The notes below the pieces were generated by a model. It was not told where the DNA came from. It did not search any database and saw only the letters and a program-made list of their open reading frames with translations. A stretch of 64,000 nucleotides of DNA from CAVUPF01 sp963777915 (GTDB lineage Bacteria; Actinomycetota; Thermoleophilia; Solirubrobacterales; 70-9), in the NCBI GenBank assembly GCA_963777915.1, contig CAVZSH010000003.1:772992-836991 (forward strand), read 5' to 3'. Below, in pieces: positions 16,499-25,198 of the stretch; the stretch's first letter is position 1; each line of letters starts with the position of its first letter. The position numbers were made by a program, and so were the translations under genes.

Positions 16499-17293
16499 CT
16501 ACCCCTTTGCCTTGCACTGCTTGTTGAGTTCGTTTTCCATCGTGATCCCGCCTTCGAATTCATAGGTCGCCTTGGCGAGTTCGAAGTTGACTTCCCTGAT
16601 CCCCTTGGGGGCCGGGCAGTCGGCCGAAGCGTAGCTCTCGGAGTGCCCGTGGGAGCTGAACTTTCTGCCCAGGGTCATGTAGAAGCTCGAGATCTCCCCG
16701 TAGCCGGAGGCGATCGGCGGCAGGGTCGCGTCCAAGGCGGTGCCGTAGGTGCCGTGGGTCTTCTTGACTTCGAAGACGATCACGTAGGTGAGCGAGAGCG
16801 GTTTTTGGCTGGAGACCTGGGCGAAGATCGCCGGGTGGCCCTTATAGGTGCCGTTGAAGGCCTCCATGCCGCCGATCGAGAGGAAGGGTTCCTGGCTCGG
16901 GAAGGCGATCCGCGAGGTGACGTTGCCGTGGCCGATCAGCGAGGACCCGCAGATGCGCTTGGCGGTGGCGCCGGTGCCGGTCGAGATCTTGGCAAGGGGG
17001 CAGGTGGGAAGGCCCTTGGCGGAGAGGCGGCCGTGGCTGTTGATGTCGAGCTTGATCCGCGCCAGGCGGGGGGGGACCGATTTGTCGGTGGTTTTGATCG
17101 AGCCGTTCATCCCGACCGTGACCGGGGCGGGGTCGGTGCGGGGCAGCGTCGAGGGGCGGATTTCGCCGCCGAAGGAGACCTGCAGGACGCCCTTCTGGGA
17201 GAGGCCGGCCTGGGCGGCGGCGGCGAGGATGAGCGCCGCGAGGACGGCGACGCCGGCCAGCAGCGCAGTCTTCTTGGTCTTCCCCTGCCCCAT
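16499..17293 (-). CDS. Secreted four-cysteine paralogue 4
   Basis: 264 residues, signal peptide ending AAAAQA at about residue 29. Shared domain with FGGEIRPSTLPRTDPAP, GLPTC opening C-x16-C, and a second pair starting DCPAPKG and ending QCKAKG with C-x33-C, the same long-loop type as paralogue 2. First gene of a pair with paralogue 3. The side-by-side position of one short-loop and one long-loop member may mean the two types act together. Confidence 0.8.
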   Translation of the reverse strand: MGQGKTKKTALLAGVAVLAALILAAAAQAGLSQKGVLQVSFGGEIRPSTLPRTDPAPVTVGMNGSIKTTDKSVPPRLARIKLDINSHGRLSAKGLPTCPLAKISTGTGATAKRICGSSLIGHGNVTSRIAFPSQEPFLSIGGMEAFNGTYKGHPAIFAQVSSQKPLSLTYVIVFEVKKTHGTYGTALDATLPPIASGYGEISSFYMTLGRKFSSHGHSESYASADCPAPKGIREVNFELAKATYEFEGGITMENELNKQCKAKG

Positions 17294-17302
17294 GCCTGAA
17301 AC

Positions 17303-17473
17303 CTAGCGCACCAACGGGTAGACGCAGTAGTAGGCGGCGGGACTCTGGGTTGCGTCGAGTAGAGCTCCATCGGGGTTGGCGCGCCCTCGGCGGAGTAGGC
17401 AGAGCCAGCGATCGCCGCGATCGTCGCCGCTGAAGGCCGACCGATCCTCCGCCTCTTGTCTTTTGTCGTTCAT
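17303..17473 (-). CDS. Possible small protein upstream of paralogue 4
   Basis: 56 residues from ATG 17473, preceded by GAGGAT. Acidic N-terminal half, then WLCLLRRGRANPDG and a tyrosine-containing tail ending YCVYPLVR. It ends 9 bases before paralogue 4 in the same direction. The start signal and spacing favour a real gene, but there is no family match from memory and composition is not decisive. Confidence 0.3.
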   Translation of the reverse strand: MNDKRQEAEDRSAFSGDDRGDRWLCLLRRGRANPDGALLDATQSPAAYYCVYPLVR

Positions 17474-17731
17474 ATCCTCGCTTCCCCTTTCGGACACCGC
17501 TGCTAGTAGAAACCTCTGGCTGCGTCAAAGTCTCGCTTTCGCTCGCTTGGGGGCTCAGCGCCTTGCCGTGGTTAGCGATGGCTGAGAGCTTTAACCGATC
17601 GCAGTGCGCGGAGGACATGGTGAGGTCACCGGTTGCGCCAGCTACTCCCCGAGGGCGCGGTCTGGACGACGCCCGAGCTCAACTGCGCGGCATTGCGACG
17701 GCAATGGTTTGGAGACATGGACTGCAAGCAG

Positions 17732-18064
17732 TCAGGCAGCTACCCGCTCAAGCGCAAAGGGGCTGCCCTCGGAGTCCCGGCAGATCGCCCAGCGCTCGCC
17801 GGGGTGGACGACCGAGCCGCCGTGCTCGCGGACGCGCTGCAGGGCGGCGGGCAGGTCGGAGACCGTGAAGTAAGGAAGCGAGGCGGTGTCACCGGGACCG
17901 GGGCCGCGCTCGTGGAGGCCGAAGCGGAGGCCGTCGCTCTCAAACTCCCAGCCGGAGCCGGCATCGGTGGGCCTCGGCGACAGCTCCGCCCCAAGGACCG
18001 CGTTCCAGAAGGTAAGGGCGCGGTCGGGGTCATCGGCGGGGAACTCGATCAGGGGCATGGACAT
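17732..18064 (-). CDS. VOC-family (glyoxalase/dioxygenase-fold) protein
   Basis: 110 residues of the single-domain glyoxalase/bleomycin-resistance/dioxygenase fold: FPADDPDRALTFWNAVLGAEL at the start, FGLHERGPG in the middle, and YFTVSDLPAALQRVREHGGSVV then DSEGSPFALE at the end. The first metal ligand His of classical members is not obvious, so the activity is open. ATG 18064 has CATACT 6 bases upstream, suggesting a leaderless mRNA. Confidence 0.8.
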   Translation of the reverse strand: MSMPLIEFPADDPDRALTFWNAVLGAELSPRPTDAGSGWEFESDGLRFGLHERGPGPGDTASLPYFTVSDLPAALQRVREHGGSVVHPGERWAICRDSEGSPFALERVAA

Positions 18065-18146
18065 GGGGGGAGTATGGGTGATGCAGTGCGCTGACGCGAC
18101 GATGGAGCTTGCCCCCTCGATCAGACAGGCGAGTAGCCTCTGTTCC

Positions 18147-18377
18147 GTGCGAGGCGAGGTGAGTTTGCGGGTGCTGGCGGCCGGCGTCCTCGGCTTGGTG
18201 CTGCTGGCGCTCGGCGTCGTCTACCTGAGCGTCGAGTGCCAATCGCTGCCAGGGTTCATGGGGCCGACCCAGGGCGACACCGCTCCGCGGAGCGGGCTCG
18301 GCATCGCCTGCGTGGCGCTGGGGCTGGCGGCAGTGGCGGTCGGCCTCCTCGCGGCGCGGCGGAGGCCGCCGGCGTAA
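18147..18377 (+). CDS. Small two-helix membrane protein
   Basis: 76 residues from GTG 18147; GTG 18159 is an equally possible start. Two hydrophobic helices (VLGLVLLALGVVYLSV and LGIACVALGLAAVAVGLLAA) are separated by about 25 residues containing the loop LPGFMGPTQGD, and the protein ends in a short basic tail. No family recognised. Confidence 0.5.
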   Translation: MRGEVSLRVLAAGVLGLVLLALGVVYLSVECQSLPGFMGPTQGDTAPRSGLGIACVALGLAAVAVGLLAARRRPPA

Positions 18378-18387
18378 GCGCGGGCAC

Positions 18388-19206
18388 TCAGGCGCCGAGG
18401 AAGGAGCCGATCAGGCGGGCCGCGCGTTGTGGCTCCTGAGCGAAGAAGGCGTGCCCGCAGCCGTCGAAGAGCTCGACCCGGCTGTCGGGCCAAGTATCCG
18501 CGAGCGCAGCGGCGTTGGCGACCGGGATCACGACGTCGGCGCTGCCATGGGCGATTAGGGTCGGCTGGCTGCCGTCGCTCTTGGGGCGGGGCTGCTCGGC
18601 GGTGTGCCAAGCGATCATCACCGCCTCCTGGGCCGCCAGCACCTCGAGCGAGAGAGCCGCCCGGGCTGCCGCGACGATGTCGCCGAAGCTACGGTCGACC
18701 TCCGGCGCCAGCTCGGGCGGGAAGAGCACCGAAATCAGCCGCGAAGCCTGGACCCGCGGCGGGCTAGCGTGATCGGTGAGCCGGGACCAGGCCTCTGGCT
18801 CAAGAAGAGTCGCGCCGGGTCCACCGGGATCGGTCGCGAGGAGCGCCATCGCCTCGACGCGGTGCGGCGAGCGCACCGCGAGGCGCTGGGCGATGAAACC
18901 ACCCATCGACCAGCCGACCAATGGGACGGATTCGAGGTCCAGGGCGTCGAGCAGGGCCTCGAGGTCGGCCGCCATGGCGTCAATCGTCAGCTCGCCCTCT
19001 CCCGGCTTGGAGCCCCCGACACCGCGGTTGTCGGGGCAGATCACCTCGAAGGAGCGTGCCAGACCCATCAGGAAGCCCGGGTCCCAGTCCGAACTCGTCG
19101 CCGCGTAACCGTTGACGAGCAAGAGCTTCGGCCCGCGCCCGACCGAGCGCCAGGCAAACCGCCGCCCGTCGATCTCGATCGCTGAAGTCGGTTCGGATCC
19201 CTGCAC
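18388..19206 (-). CDS. Alpha/beta hydrolase
   Basis: 272 residues. Alpha/beta hydrolase fold with oxyanion segment LLLVNGYAATSSDWD, the nucleophile elbow GWSMGG (Ser100), and the catalytic His in CGHAFFAQEP near residue 252. The acid is probably the Asp in HGSADVVIP. Closest in pattern to 3-oxoadipate enol-lactonase/haloperoxidase-like hydrolases; the substrate cannot be assigned. GTG 19206 has the -10 box TAGGTT 7 bases upstream, so leaderless. Confidence 0.82.
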   Translation of the reverse strand: MQGSEPTSAIEIDGRRFAWRSVGRGPKLLLVNGYAATSSDWDPGFLMGLARSFEVICPDNRGVGGSKPGEGELTIDAMAADLEALLDALDLESVPLVGWSMGGFIAQRLAVRSPHRVEAMALLATDPGGPGATLLEPEAWSRLTDHASPPRVQASRLISVLFPPELAPEVDRSFGDIVAAARAALSLEVLAAQEAVMIAWHTAEQPRPKSDGSQPTLIAHGSADVVIPVANAAALADTWPDSRVELFDGCGHAFFAQEPQRAARLIGSFLGA

Positions 19207-19259
19207 TGAGGCGAACCTACAGACCTCTCCCCCGGTTCGGCCTCACCGGCCTTCTGCCG

Positions 19260-20627
19260 TCAGTGCCCAGAGGCGACGCGGCGATGCCTGCGGGCGACGC
19301 TGAAGTGAAAGGACACCGCGGGCCCCCTGATCCCGGTCGGGCCGACGGCCCCGACCGTGAAGACGTGGCTGCCCACCCCCACCCGGTAGCCCTTGGGCGA
19401 GTGACAGGACGCGGTCGGGTGGCGGTCGAGCTTGCACCTGAAGTCGATCGCTTCGGCATTCGCCCGGAAGCGGAAGCGGACGGCGGCCTTTCTCTGGTGG
19501 GCGCCGATCCGGATCTTGTGGCGTCGGTAGCCGAGGAGCCTCGTGTGGGGGGGCTTGGGTGGTGGGAGCGGCGCGGGGGGCGGGCCTTCGCCTGGATCGG
19601 TCGAGGCGATCAGCTGGCCGTACTTGCCGGCGCCGACGCAGAGCGATTCCGAGGGACAGGAGAGGCCAAAGAGCGCGTTGGTGAGGCCGGGGATGAGCCG
19701 CACCGTGAACCACGCCGCCGACCCCGCGGTCGGGTCGTGTGAGGCGGTGACTTCGCCGTTGTTCGTTGTCGCCGCGCAGAGGGTGGTGGTGGGGCAGGAG
19801 GCGGCGAGGACCTGGAACCTCGAGGCGAGCGGGGTAAGCGTCCAGGCCGCGGCGCCGGCGGTCGGAGAGGTAGAGGTGAGGACGTTGCCGGCGTTGCCCG
19901 CAGCGCAAAGCGCAGCGGTGGGGCAGGAGACGCCGAGGATTGGGTTGAGGCCGCCGGGCTGGGTCGCGACACTCCAGGCTTCGGGCCCGGCCATTGGTGC
20001 GGTCGAGGCGATCAGGTCCCCCGCCGTGTCGCCGGCGACGCACAGCGAGCCGCCGAGGCAGGAGATCGCGTGCAGGCCGAGCGGTTCGGGCAGATGAGTG
20101 ACCTTCCAGGCGCCGGCGCCACCGGTCGGATCGGTCGAGGTGAGGATCTCCCCTTCGAAGCCGACCGCAACGCACTGCGAGCTCGAGGCGCAGGAGATGG
20201 CGAAGAGCGCCTTCGCCTTGGGGACGCGGGTCGCCTTCCAGGCGCCGGCACCGGCGGTCGGTTCGGTTGTGGTGAAGACGCCGCCGCTGTGATCGACGGC
20301 GACGCAGAGCGAGGCCGACGGGCAGGAGACGCCCCATAGGTTGCCCTTGAGACGTTCGTTCAGCGCGACGTGGGAGATTGTCCAGGCGCCGGCACCACCG
20401 GTCGGATCGGTCGAAGTCACGATCGTGCCCTGCAGACCGACCGCGACACAAAGGGAGCTCGGTAGGCAGGACATCCCGAAGATGGTTTCTTCGCCGCTGA
20501 GACCGAGGTCGGTAACGGTCCAGGTGGAGGCGCCCAGGGCGCTCGCCGGGAGGAAGGCGATCGAGGCGAGGCAGGACAGCGCGCCGAGGGCCACGGTCAG
20601 GGCCCTTAGCTTCCTCTTGCGCTTCAC
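19260..20627 (-). CDS. Exported seven-repeat propeller-like protein with C-terminal beta domain
   Basis: 455 residues from GTG 20627 (GGGGGAGC upstream). After a signal peptide come seven repeats of about 45-48 residues. Each has a SCPSxxLCVAVG core (C-x5-C), a strand such as GTIVTSTDP, and a closing GAGAW. Seven copies suggest a seven-bladed beta-propeller with one C-x5-C disulfide per blade. A Pro-rich linker leads to an Ig/FN3-like domain containing FRCKLD and ASCHSPKGY that is common in actinobacterial exported proteins. Probably cell-surface binding; no enzyme residues recognised. Confidence 0.78.
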   Translation of the reverse strand: MKRKRKLRALTVALGALSCLASIAFLPASALGASTWTVTDLGLSGEETIFGMSCLPSSLCVAVGLQGTIVTSTDPTGGAGAWTISHVALNERLKGNLWGVSCPSASLCVAVDHSGGVFTTTEPTAGAGAWKATRVPKAKALFAISCASSSQCVAVGFEGEILTSTDPTGGAGAWKVTHLPEPLGLHAISCLGGSLCVAGDTAGDLIASTAPMAGPEAWSVATQPGGLNPILGVSCPTAALCAAGNAGNVLTSTSPTAGAAAWTLTPLASRFQVLAASCPTTTLCAATTNNGEVTASHDPTAGSAAWFTVRLIPGLTNALFGLSCPSESLCVGAGKYGQLIASTDPGEGPPPAPLPPPKPPHTRLLGYRRHKIRIGAHQRKAAVRFRFRANAEAIDFRCKLDRHPTASCHSPKGYRVGVGSHVFTVGAVGPTGIRGPAVSFHFSVARRHRRVASGH

Positions 20628-21028
20628 CGCTCCCCCTCTCCCCCGCATCGCTGTATGCATACGCTCAAACTACGGTCGGGAAGGGAAAGTTGCGCGCAGC
20701 TAGGCACCTACTCGCCCGACTCGACGATGCGCTTGGCGCCCGGGGCGACAGCAGCTTGTCGGCTGGAGCTGTGCTTTGCCAGGCAGAAGGGCCCACTCCT
20801 TGTATTCCCGGCCGGCACCGGCCTCGGCACCAGCTTTCACCCCAGTCCTGCAGAAGCTCAGGGCGATCGGGGTTACTCGAATCGGAGCGTGGTCATCGGG
20901 GCAAGCATTGGGCTTCGAGGGCCGGAGGATGGCTTGGCATCTCCGCAACCCGACCGTCAGGACTTCAGCTCGCCGAGCTCGGCGCCGACACATGGGCTCT
21001 GCTCATCGAGATCCCGGAAGGATGAACC
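20628..21028. other. Intergenic region upstream of collagen-like gene
   Basis: About 400 bases between divergent genes. The open frames here are arginine/proline-rich and lack start signals. It should contain promoters for both exported-protein genes; I cannot place them with confidence. AAGGATG at 21019-21025 is the ribosome-binding site of the collagen-like gene. Confidence 0.4.
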
Positions 21029-22084
21029 ATGAACCGCCTGCGCCCAAAGCTGACCTACGCGAACGTGATCGCGACGCTCGCCCTCTTCTTCGCGCTCGGC
21101 AGCGGCGCCTGGGCGGCGACCAGCATGCCGGCGAACAGCGTCGGCACCAGGCAGCTGAAAAACGGCGCGGTGACCGCGCAAAAGGTGCGGAGCGGCTCGC
21201 TCCTGGCCGAGGATTTCAAGCCCGGTCAGCTGACCGGCGGCTCAGAACGCGTCGCAGATAGGCAGTACCCCCAGGGCAAGGCGGGAGTACCGGGACCGCG
21301 CGGAGTGCCGGGTGCGCAGGGCGAAGCGGGCGCTGCCGGGAAACCGGGAGCACCGGGCGAACCCGGTCCTCGCGGCGCCCAGGGCCCGGCAGGCGAAGCG
21401 GGCGCGAAGGGCGAAGCCGGACCGCAAGGGGAGGCTGGACCGCAGGGCGAAGCCGGTGCTCAGGGCGAACCGGGACCCCAAGGCGAAGCTGGAGAACAGG
21501 GCAAGGCCGGGCCAAAGGGAGAATCAGGGGAACCGGGCCCGGCCGGCGAAGCGGGTGCTCAGGGCGAAGCGGGACCGCAAGGCGAAGCGGGACCGCAAGG
21601 CGAAGCCGGACCGCAGGGCGAGGCCGGTGCTCAGGGACCGGCGGGCGAAGCGGGACCGCGGGGAGAACCAGGGGAACCCGGGGTCGTCAAGATCGTCACC
21701 CGCTATGGCCCCGAGGTGAGCGCAGCTAAGTCTGCGGGCACCTCCTATGCCGCCTGCAATGAAGGCGAGGCGGTGAGTGGCGGGGGGTTCGAATTGCTCG
21801 AACAGATCTCCCCGAAAGCGAGCTACGTTCTTCAAGCCAACAGGCCGAGCCTGATCGAAACGGCGACTGAAGAAGAAGGGGAAGGAACGACGACATACCC
21901 GGCGCCAAAGGACGGCGCCGCCGCGAGCGGCTGGGCGGTGACGATCGAAGACAGCTTCGACCCCGAACTGGGCTTCCGCGCTTACGTGATGTGCGCAGTC
22001 CCCGCCTCCGGCAAAGAACAATCGATCCTCCAACAGGCAAACTCGGGACAGGAACTCCAGCAGGTGCTCGAACTGTTGCACTGA
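21029..22084 (+). CDS. Collagen-like exported protein
   Basis: 351 residues. The N-terminus reads RLRPKLTYANVIATLALFFALGSGAWAA (signal/anchor), then NSVGTRQLKNGAVTAQKV, a recurrent leader of actinobacterial collagen-like proteins. About 50 Gly-x-y triplets (residues about 87-215, rich in GEAGPQGEA) follow, then a roughly 130-residue globular C-terminus with two Cys (YAACNEGE and YVMCAVP). The triplet region should form a triple helix and the globular part a trimerisation or surface domain. The nearly identical GEAGPQ triplets make the DNA repetitive and prone to length change. Confidence 0.85.
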   Translation: MNRLRPKLTYANVIATLALFFALGSGAWAATSMPANSVGTRQLKNGAVTAQKVRSGSLLAEDFKPGQLTGGSERVADRQYPQGKAGVPGPRGVPGAQGEAGAAGKPGAPGEPGPRGAQGPAGEAGAKGEAGPQGEAGPQGEAGAQGEPGPQGEAGEQGKAGPKGESGEPGPAGEAGAQGEAGPQGEAGPQGEAGPQGEAGAQGPAGEAGPRGEPGEPGVVKIVTRYGPEVSAAKSAGTSYAACNEGEAVSGGGFELLEQISPKASYVLQANRPSLIETATEEEGEGTTTYPAPKDGAAASGWAVTIEDSFDPELGFRAYVMCAVPASGKEQSILQQANSGQELQQVLELLH

Positions 22085-22231
22085 GAAGTCGAGCGGAGAA
22101 CACAACGCTTGCCTCCGTGGAAGAGGCTCGACAAAGTCGGGAGGTCGGAGGTCGACTGCCTGGCGCAAAGGACCCGGAGTGGCGACGAGCACGGCGAGCG
22201 TAATTTATGCTCGCTGGTGGTACCCCGGTGG

Positions 22232-22243
22232 TACACTAGGGTT
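22232..22243 (+). promoter_or_regulatory. Leaderless promoter of the VapBC-like pair with direct-repeat operator
   Basis: TACACT (22232-22237) lies 6 bases before GTG 22244. The octamer GGTGGTAC occurs twice just upstream (22216-22223 and 22228-22235), the second overlapping the -10 box. This is where an autoregulating antitoxin complex would bind. Confidence 0.5.
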
Positions 22244-22505
22244 GTGCCAACCCGACACCATCGCATCCAGGTCACCGAGGATCCCGAGCTGGCAGACGCG
22301 CTGACTGCCGCGGAGCCTCACTTGCCGCCCGGCCTGCCCCGCTCTCAGGCGGTGCGCAAGCTGGCGATCGCCGGAGCGCGCCAGCTCGCAGCCGAACCGC
22401 TGAGCGAAGACCGGCGCCGGCAGCTGCTGGGGCAGCTGGCCGAGCACTTCGAGAAGCCCGAGACCGCGCCCTGGGACTGGGAGGCACTCCGCGAGGGCAA
22501 GGGCA

Positions 22506-22525
<20 letters not shown>
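22244..22525 (+). CDS. Antitoxin-like protein of a VapBC-type pair
   Basis: 93 residues: a short N-terminal strand (HRIQVTEDPELADAL), then helices containing LPRSQAVRKLAIAGARQL and an acidic/aromatic C-terminus (ETAPWDWEALRE) of the kind that wraps a PIN toxin. The DNA-binding half is ribbon-helix-helix-like. It precedes and overlaps the PIN gene by 20 bases, the usual antitoxin-first order. Confidence 0.65.
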
Positions 22526-22958
<433 letters not shown>

Positions 22959-23161
22959 CGGCGGCGGACCCGGTGCGGGTTTAGTCGCGGCGACTTGGCG
23001 AAGACCAGAGCGTGGATTGTCGAGTGGGTAGAAGCCGCGTGCTCCCTCGACTAGGAAGGTCGACAAGGCGCGCAAACGGTCTTGACACCGTTGGAGAAGC
23101 TGCTGGTTGCCGCCTCGTGGCGGTGTTCAAGACAGTGTAATTAGTGTGTACGTTTACCTTC

Positions 23162-23587
23162 GTGACAGCGAAATCCAAGCCGTTCAGCATCCACATATCG
23201 GTGGGCACCGATGAGCTGGTCAGCGCCGAGGCGCAGCGCACGCACCGCAGCAAAGGGGCGGTGATTGAGGGGCTCGCCGAGGAGGCGCTGCGAACTCGGA
23301 TGTTCCCCGGCATCGCCTTCCGGGGGTGGACCGGGAGCGGCGCCCTTGGGTGGTCGGGACGGCGCTGGACGTTCTGGCAGGTGATCGACGCATACCGCGA
23401 CGTGGGGTCGGTCGAGAAGATGGTCGCGGCGGGCGACCTGGACGAGCAGCAAATCCGGCTTGCCCTGGCTTACTACGAGCGCTTTCCCGAGGAGATCGAC
23501 GAGGCGATCGCTCTCCAGCGCCGCCCTCTTGCTCAATTGCGAGCCGAATACCCCTTCATCAACATCTATACGCCCGCTGAGAAGTAG
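23162..23587 (+). CDS. DUF433-like antitoxin
   Basis: 141 residues. The N-terminus (FSIHISVGTDELVSAEA) looks ribbon-helix-helix-like. The C-terminal half (FWQVIDAYRDVGSVEKMVAAG, then DEQQIRLALAYYERFPEEID) matches the DUF433 helix-turn-helix pattern. It sits 6 bases before a DUF5615 gene; DUF433/DUF5615 is a recurring toxin-antitoxin combination. GTG 23162 has TACGTT 7 bases upstream (leaderless). Confidence 0.72.
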   Translation: MTAKSKPFSIHISVGTDELVSAEAQRTHRSKGAVIEGLAEEALRTRMFPGIAFRGWTGSGALGWSGRRWTFWQVIDAYRDVGSVEKMVAAGDLDEQQIRLALAYYERFPEEIDEAIALQRRPLAQLRAEYPFINIYTPAEK

Positions 23588-23593
23588 CGCGCA

Positions 23594-23962
23594 TTGCGCC
23601 TGCTGCTTGACGCTCATCTCTCGGGGGCCCGGATCGCCGAGCCCTTGCGCGGTCGCGGCCACGACGTTCTCGCCGCCGATGAGGAGCGTGAGTTCGACGG
23701 TTGGGCCGATGAGGCGCTCTTGGCCCTGGCGAGCGATGAGGAGCGCGTCCTGGTCACCTTCAACGTCAAGGACTTCCCCGACATCGTGCGGCGCTGGGCC
23801 GAGGCCGGGCGCACTCCTGCCGGCTGCGCGATCGTCGTCGGGATCGACCACAGCGTGTTCGGGACGATCCTGGGCGTCCTTGAGAGCCTGTTCGAGGAGC
23901 GCTCCGACCCCGCCGAGTGGAGTGGGCGCACCTACTTCGTCGCGCGTGGCGAGAGATCGTAA
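23594..23962 (+). CDS. DUF5615 PIN-like toxin
   Basis: 122 residues. Opens with LRLLLDAHLSGARIAEPLRGRGHDV, the characteristic start of the DUF5615 PIN-like family with its first catalytic Asp. Further conserved acids lie in DEEREFDGWADEALLALA and VTFNVKDFPDI. Start TTG 23594. A ribonuclease toxin role follows from the PIN superfamily and the DUF433 partner upstream. Confidence 0.75.
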   Translation: MRLLLDAHLSGARIAEPLRGRGHDVLAADEEREFDGWADEALLALASDEERVLVTFNVKDFPDIVRRWAEAGRTPAGCAIVVGIDHSVFGTILGVLESLFEERSDPAEWSGRTYFVARGERS

Positions 23963-23995
23963 GGACTCGCCGAAGAGCCGACCACAATGCGGGAG

Positions 23996-24199
23996 CTAGG
24001 GAATCAGCAGGTCCATCAGCCGTAGAACCGGATCCCGAAACGGCGGCAACAGCAGCAGCGCAAACATCGCGGCGGCCCCAACCAACGCGCCAAGCAGGTG
24101 CGCGGCGACGTAGCCGGCCCCGAACGAGGCGACCAGCAAAGTGAAGACCGCGAGGCGGCGTTCCTTGAGCTCGGGCGGGGCCGATTTCTGATCCCCCAT
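23996..24199 (-). CDS. Small membrane protein
   Basis: 67 residues from ATG 24199. Polar, charged first 20 residues, then two closely spaced hydrophobic helices (LAVFTLLVASFGAGYVAAHLL and LVGAAAMFALLLLPPF). No family recognised. TAGTCT lies 10 bases upstream. Confidence 0.5.
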   Translation of the reverse strand: MGDQKSAPPELKERRLAVFTLLVASFGAGYVAAHLLGALVGAAAMFALLLLPPFRDPVLRLMDLLIP

Positions 24200-24212
24200 C
24201 TGCTGCTCAAGA

Positions 24213-24452
24213 CTACGTGACGGATGACCTTCCCGGAGCAGTCGGGACTCCAAGCTGGCGGACCATCTCGGCGTGGTTGTAGTAGGTGACGTAGTGGCAG
24301 AAAAGCTCGTCGCGAAAGGTCCACTGGTCGATGCCGTTGACGCGGAAGCTCGGCCCGTCGGGAGTGGAGCTCGCCGCCGCGGCGGCGAGCATGGTGCCGC
24401 TCATCCGGTAGGGGCAGAGCGCCAGCGGCTGGCATGAGCCGGCGATGGTCAC
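24213..24452 (-). pseudogene. C-terminal fragment of a SnoaL/NTF2-like protein
   Basis: The translated sequence (FRVNGIDQWTFRDELFCHYVTYYNHAEMVRQLGV) is the C-terminal half of a SnoaL-like polyketide cyclase/ester-cyclase fold. The N-terminal half of the roughly 130-residue domain is missing; the PadR gene promoter lies directly upstream on the opposite strand. Probably a truncated remnant, although expression of the fragment cannot be excluded. Confidence 0.6.
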
Positions 24453-24516
24453 GGCATCCTTCCGTCACCGACCCGGAGCCCGCGCTCTCGCTCAGCCTTC
24501 TTCCGATATGGCAAGA

Positions 24517-24537
24517 TCGATGTATCAGGTGAATCGA
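24517..24537. promoter_or_regulatory. Inverted repeat before padR
   Basis: TCGAT (24517-24521) and ATCGA (24533-24537) form a perfect 5-base inverted repeat 15 bases before the padR start, between it and the SnoaL remnant. PadR proteins usually bind such a site over their own promoter. Confidence 0.35.
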
Positions 24538-24551
24538 CCAACAACTACACA

Positions 24552-25184
24552 ATGACCTCCCCCACCGAGTCGGACCCGGGTACCCGATCGCCGGCGCCGA
24601 TCAAGCTGACGCCCCACTCCTATCTGATCCTCGGCATGGTTCGCCTTGGCATCAGCTCCGGGTACGCGATCAAGAAAGCCGCGGACGGATCGACGCAGAA
24701 CTTCTGGCCGATCTCGCTGGCGCAGGTGTACCCGGAGCTGGCGCGCCTGGAGGGCGCGGGGCTGCTTGTACGGCACGACAATCCCCAGGGCGGCCGGAGG
24801 CGGTCCGCGTATGCGATCACAGACGAGGGTGAGACGGCGCTGCGTGCTTGGTTGCGCTCACCAACGATGGTGCGGCCTCAGATGCGCGACGAAGCACTGC
24901 TGCGGGTGTTCTTCGCCGATGCGCTGGAGGGCGAGGACCAGCTCAAGCTGATCCGGATGGTGCGCGAGCGCAATCACAGTCTGGTGGATGAACTGCGAGG
25001 CGAAATTATCCCCCGCGCCGAAGCGTTCGAGTCACAGGGCATTCGCTATCTGGCCGTGTCGGCACGCTTTCTGGGCGATTTTATGGCCTTTGCAGAGGGG
25101 TGGTTGGAGCGGCTGGAGGCGAAACTCGAAGCCGAGCAAGAGGTCGAAGTTACTGGCACGGATCGCTCGGAGCGATCTGGGTAG
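24552..25184 (+). CDS. PadR-family transcriptional regulator
   Basis: 210 residues. N-terminal winged helix (YLILGMVRLGISSGYAIKKA, then PISLAQVYPELARLEGAGLLVRHD, wing GRRRSAYAIT) and a C-terminal Vir/PadR helical dimerisation domain. The family represses detoxification or transporter genes and is released by small ligands. The natural target may have been the divergent gene, now only a SnoaL fragment. Confidence 0.85.
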   Translation: MTSPTESDPGTRSPAPIKLTPHSYLILGMVRLGISSGYAIKKAADGSTQNFWPISLAQVYPELARLEGAGLLVRHDNPQGGRRRSAYAITDEGETALRAWLRSPTMVRPQMRDEALLRVFFADALEGEDQLKLIRMVRERNHSLVDELRGEIIPRAEAFESQGIRYLAVSARFLGDFMAFAEGWLERLEAKLEAEQEVEVTGTDRSERSG

Positions 25185-25198
25185 CGCTCCGGTCGGCT

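Noticed and set aside
14959..16563. 534-residue minus-strand ORF
   Set aside because: Arg/His/Pro-rich shadow frame across secreted paralogue 3 and the plus-strand pair; no start signal or domain.
17633..17760. Protein-like plus-strand stretch containing WTTPELNCAALRRQWFGDMD
   Set aside because: No start signal, and the frame continues antisense through the VOC gene; too short to support.
21300..21680. Tandem repeat array, possible CRISPR
   Set aside because: The repetition is nine-base Gly-x-y codon periodicity of the collagen-like protein, in frame, with no spacer structure.
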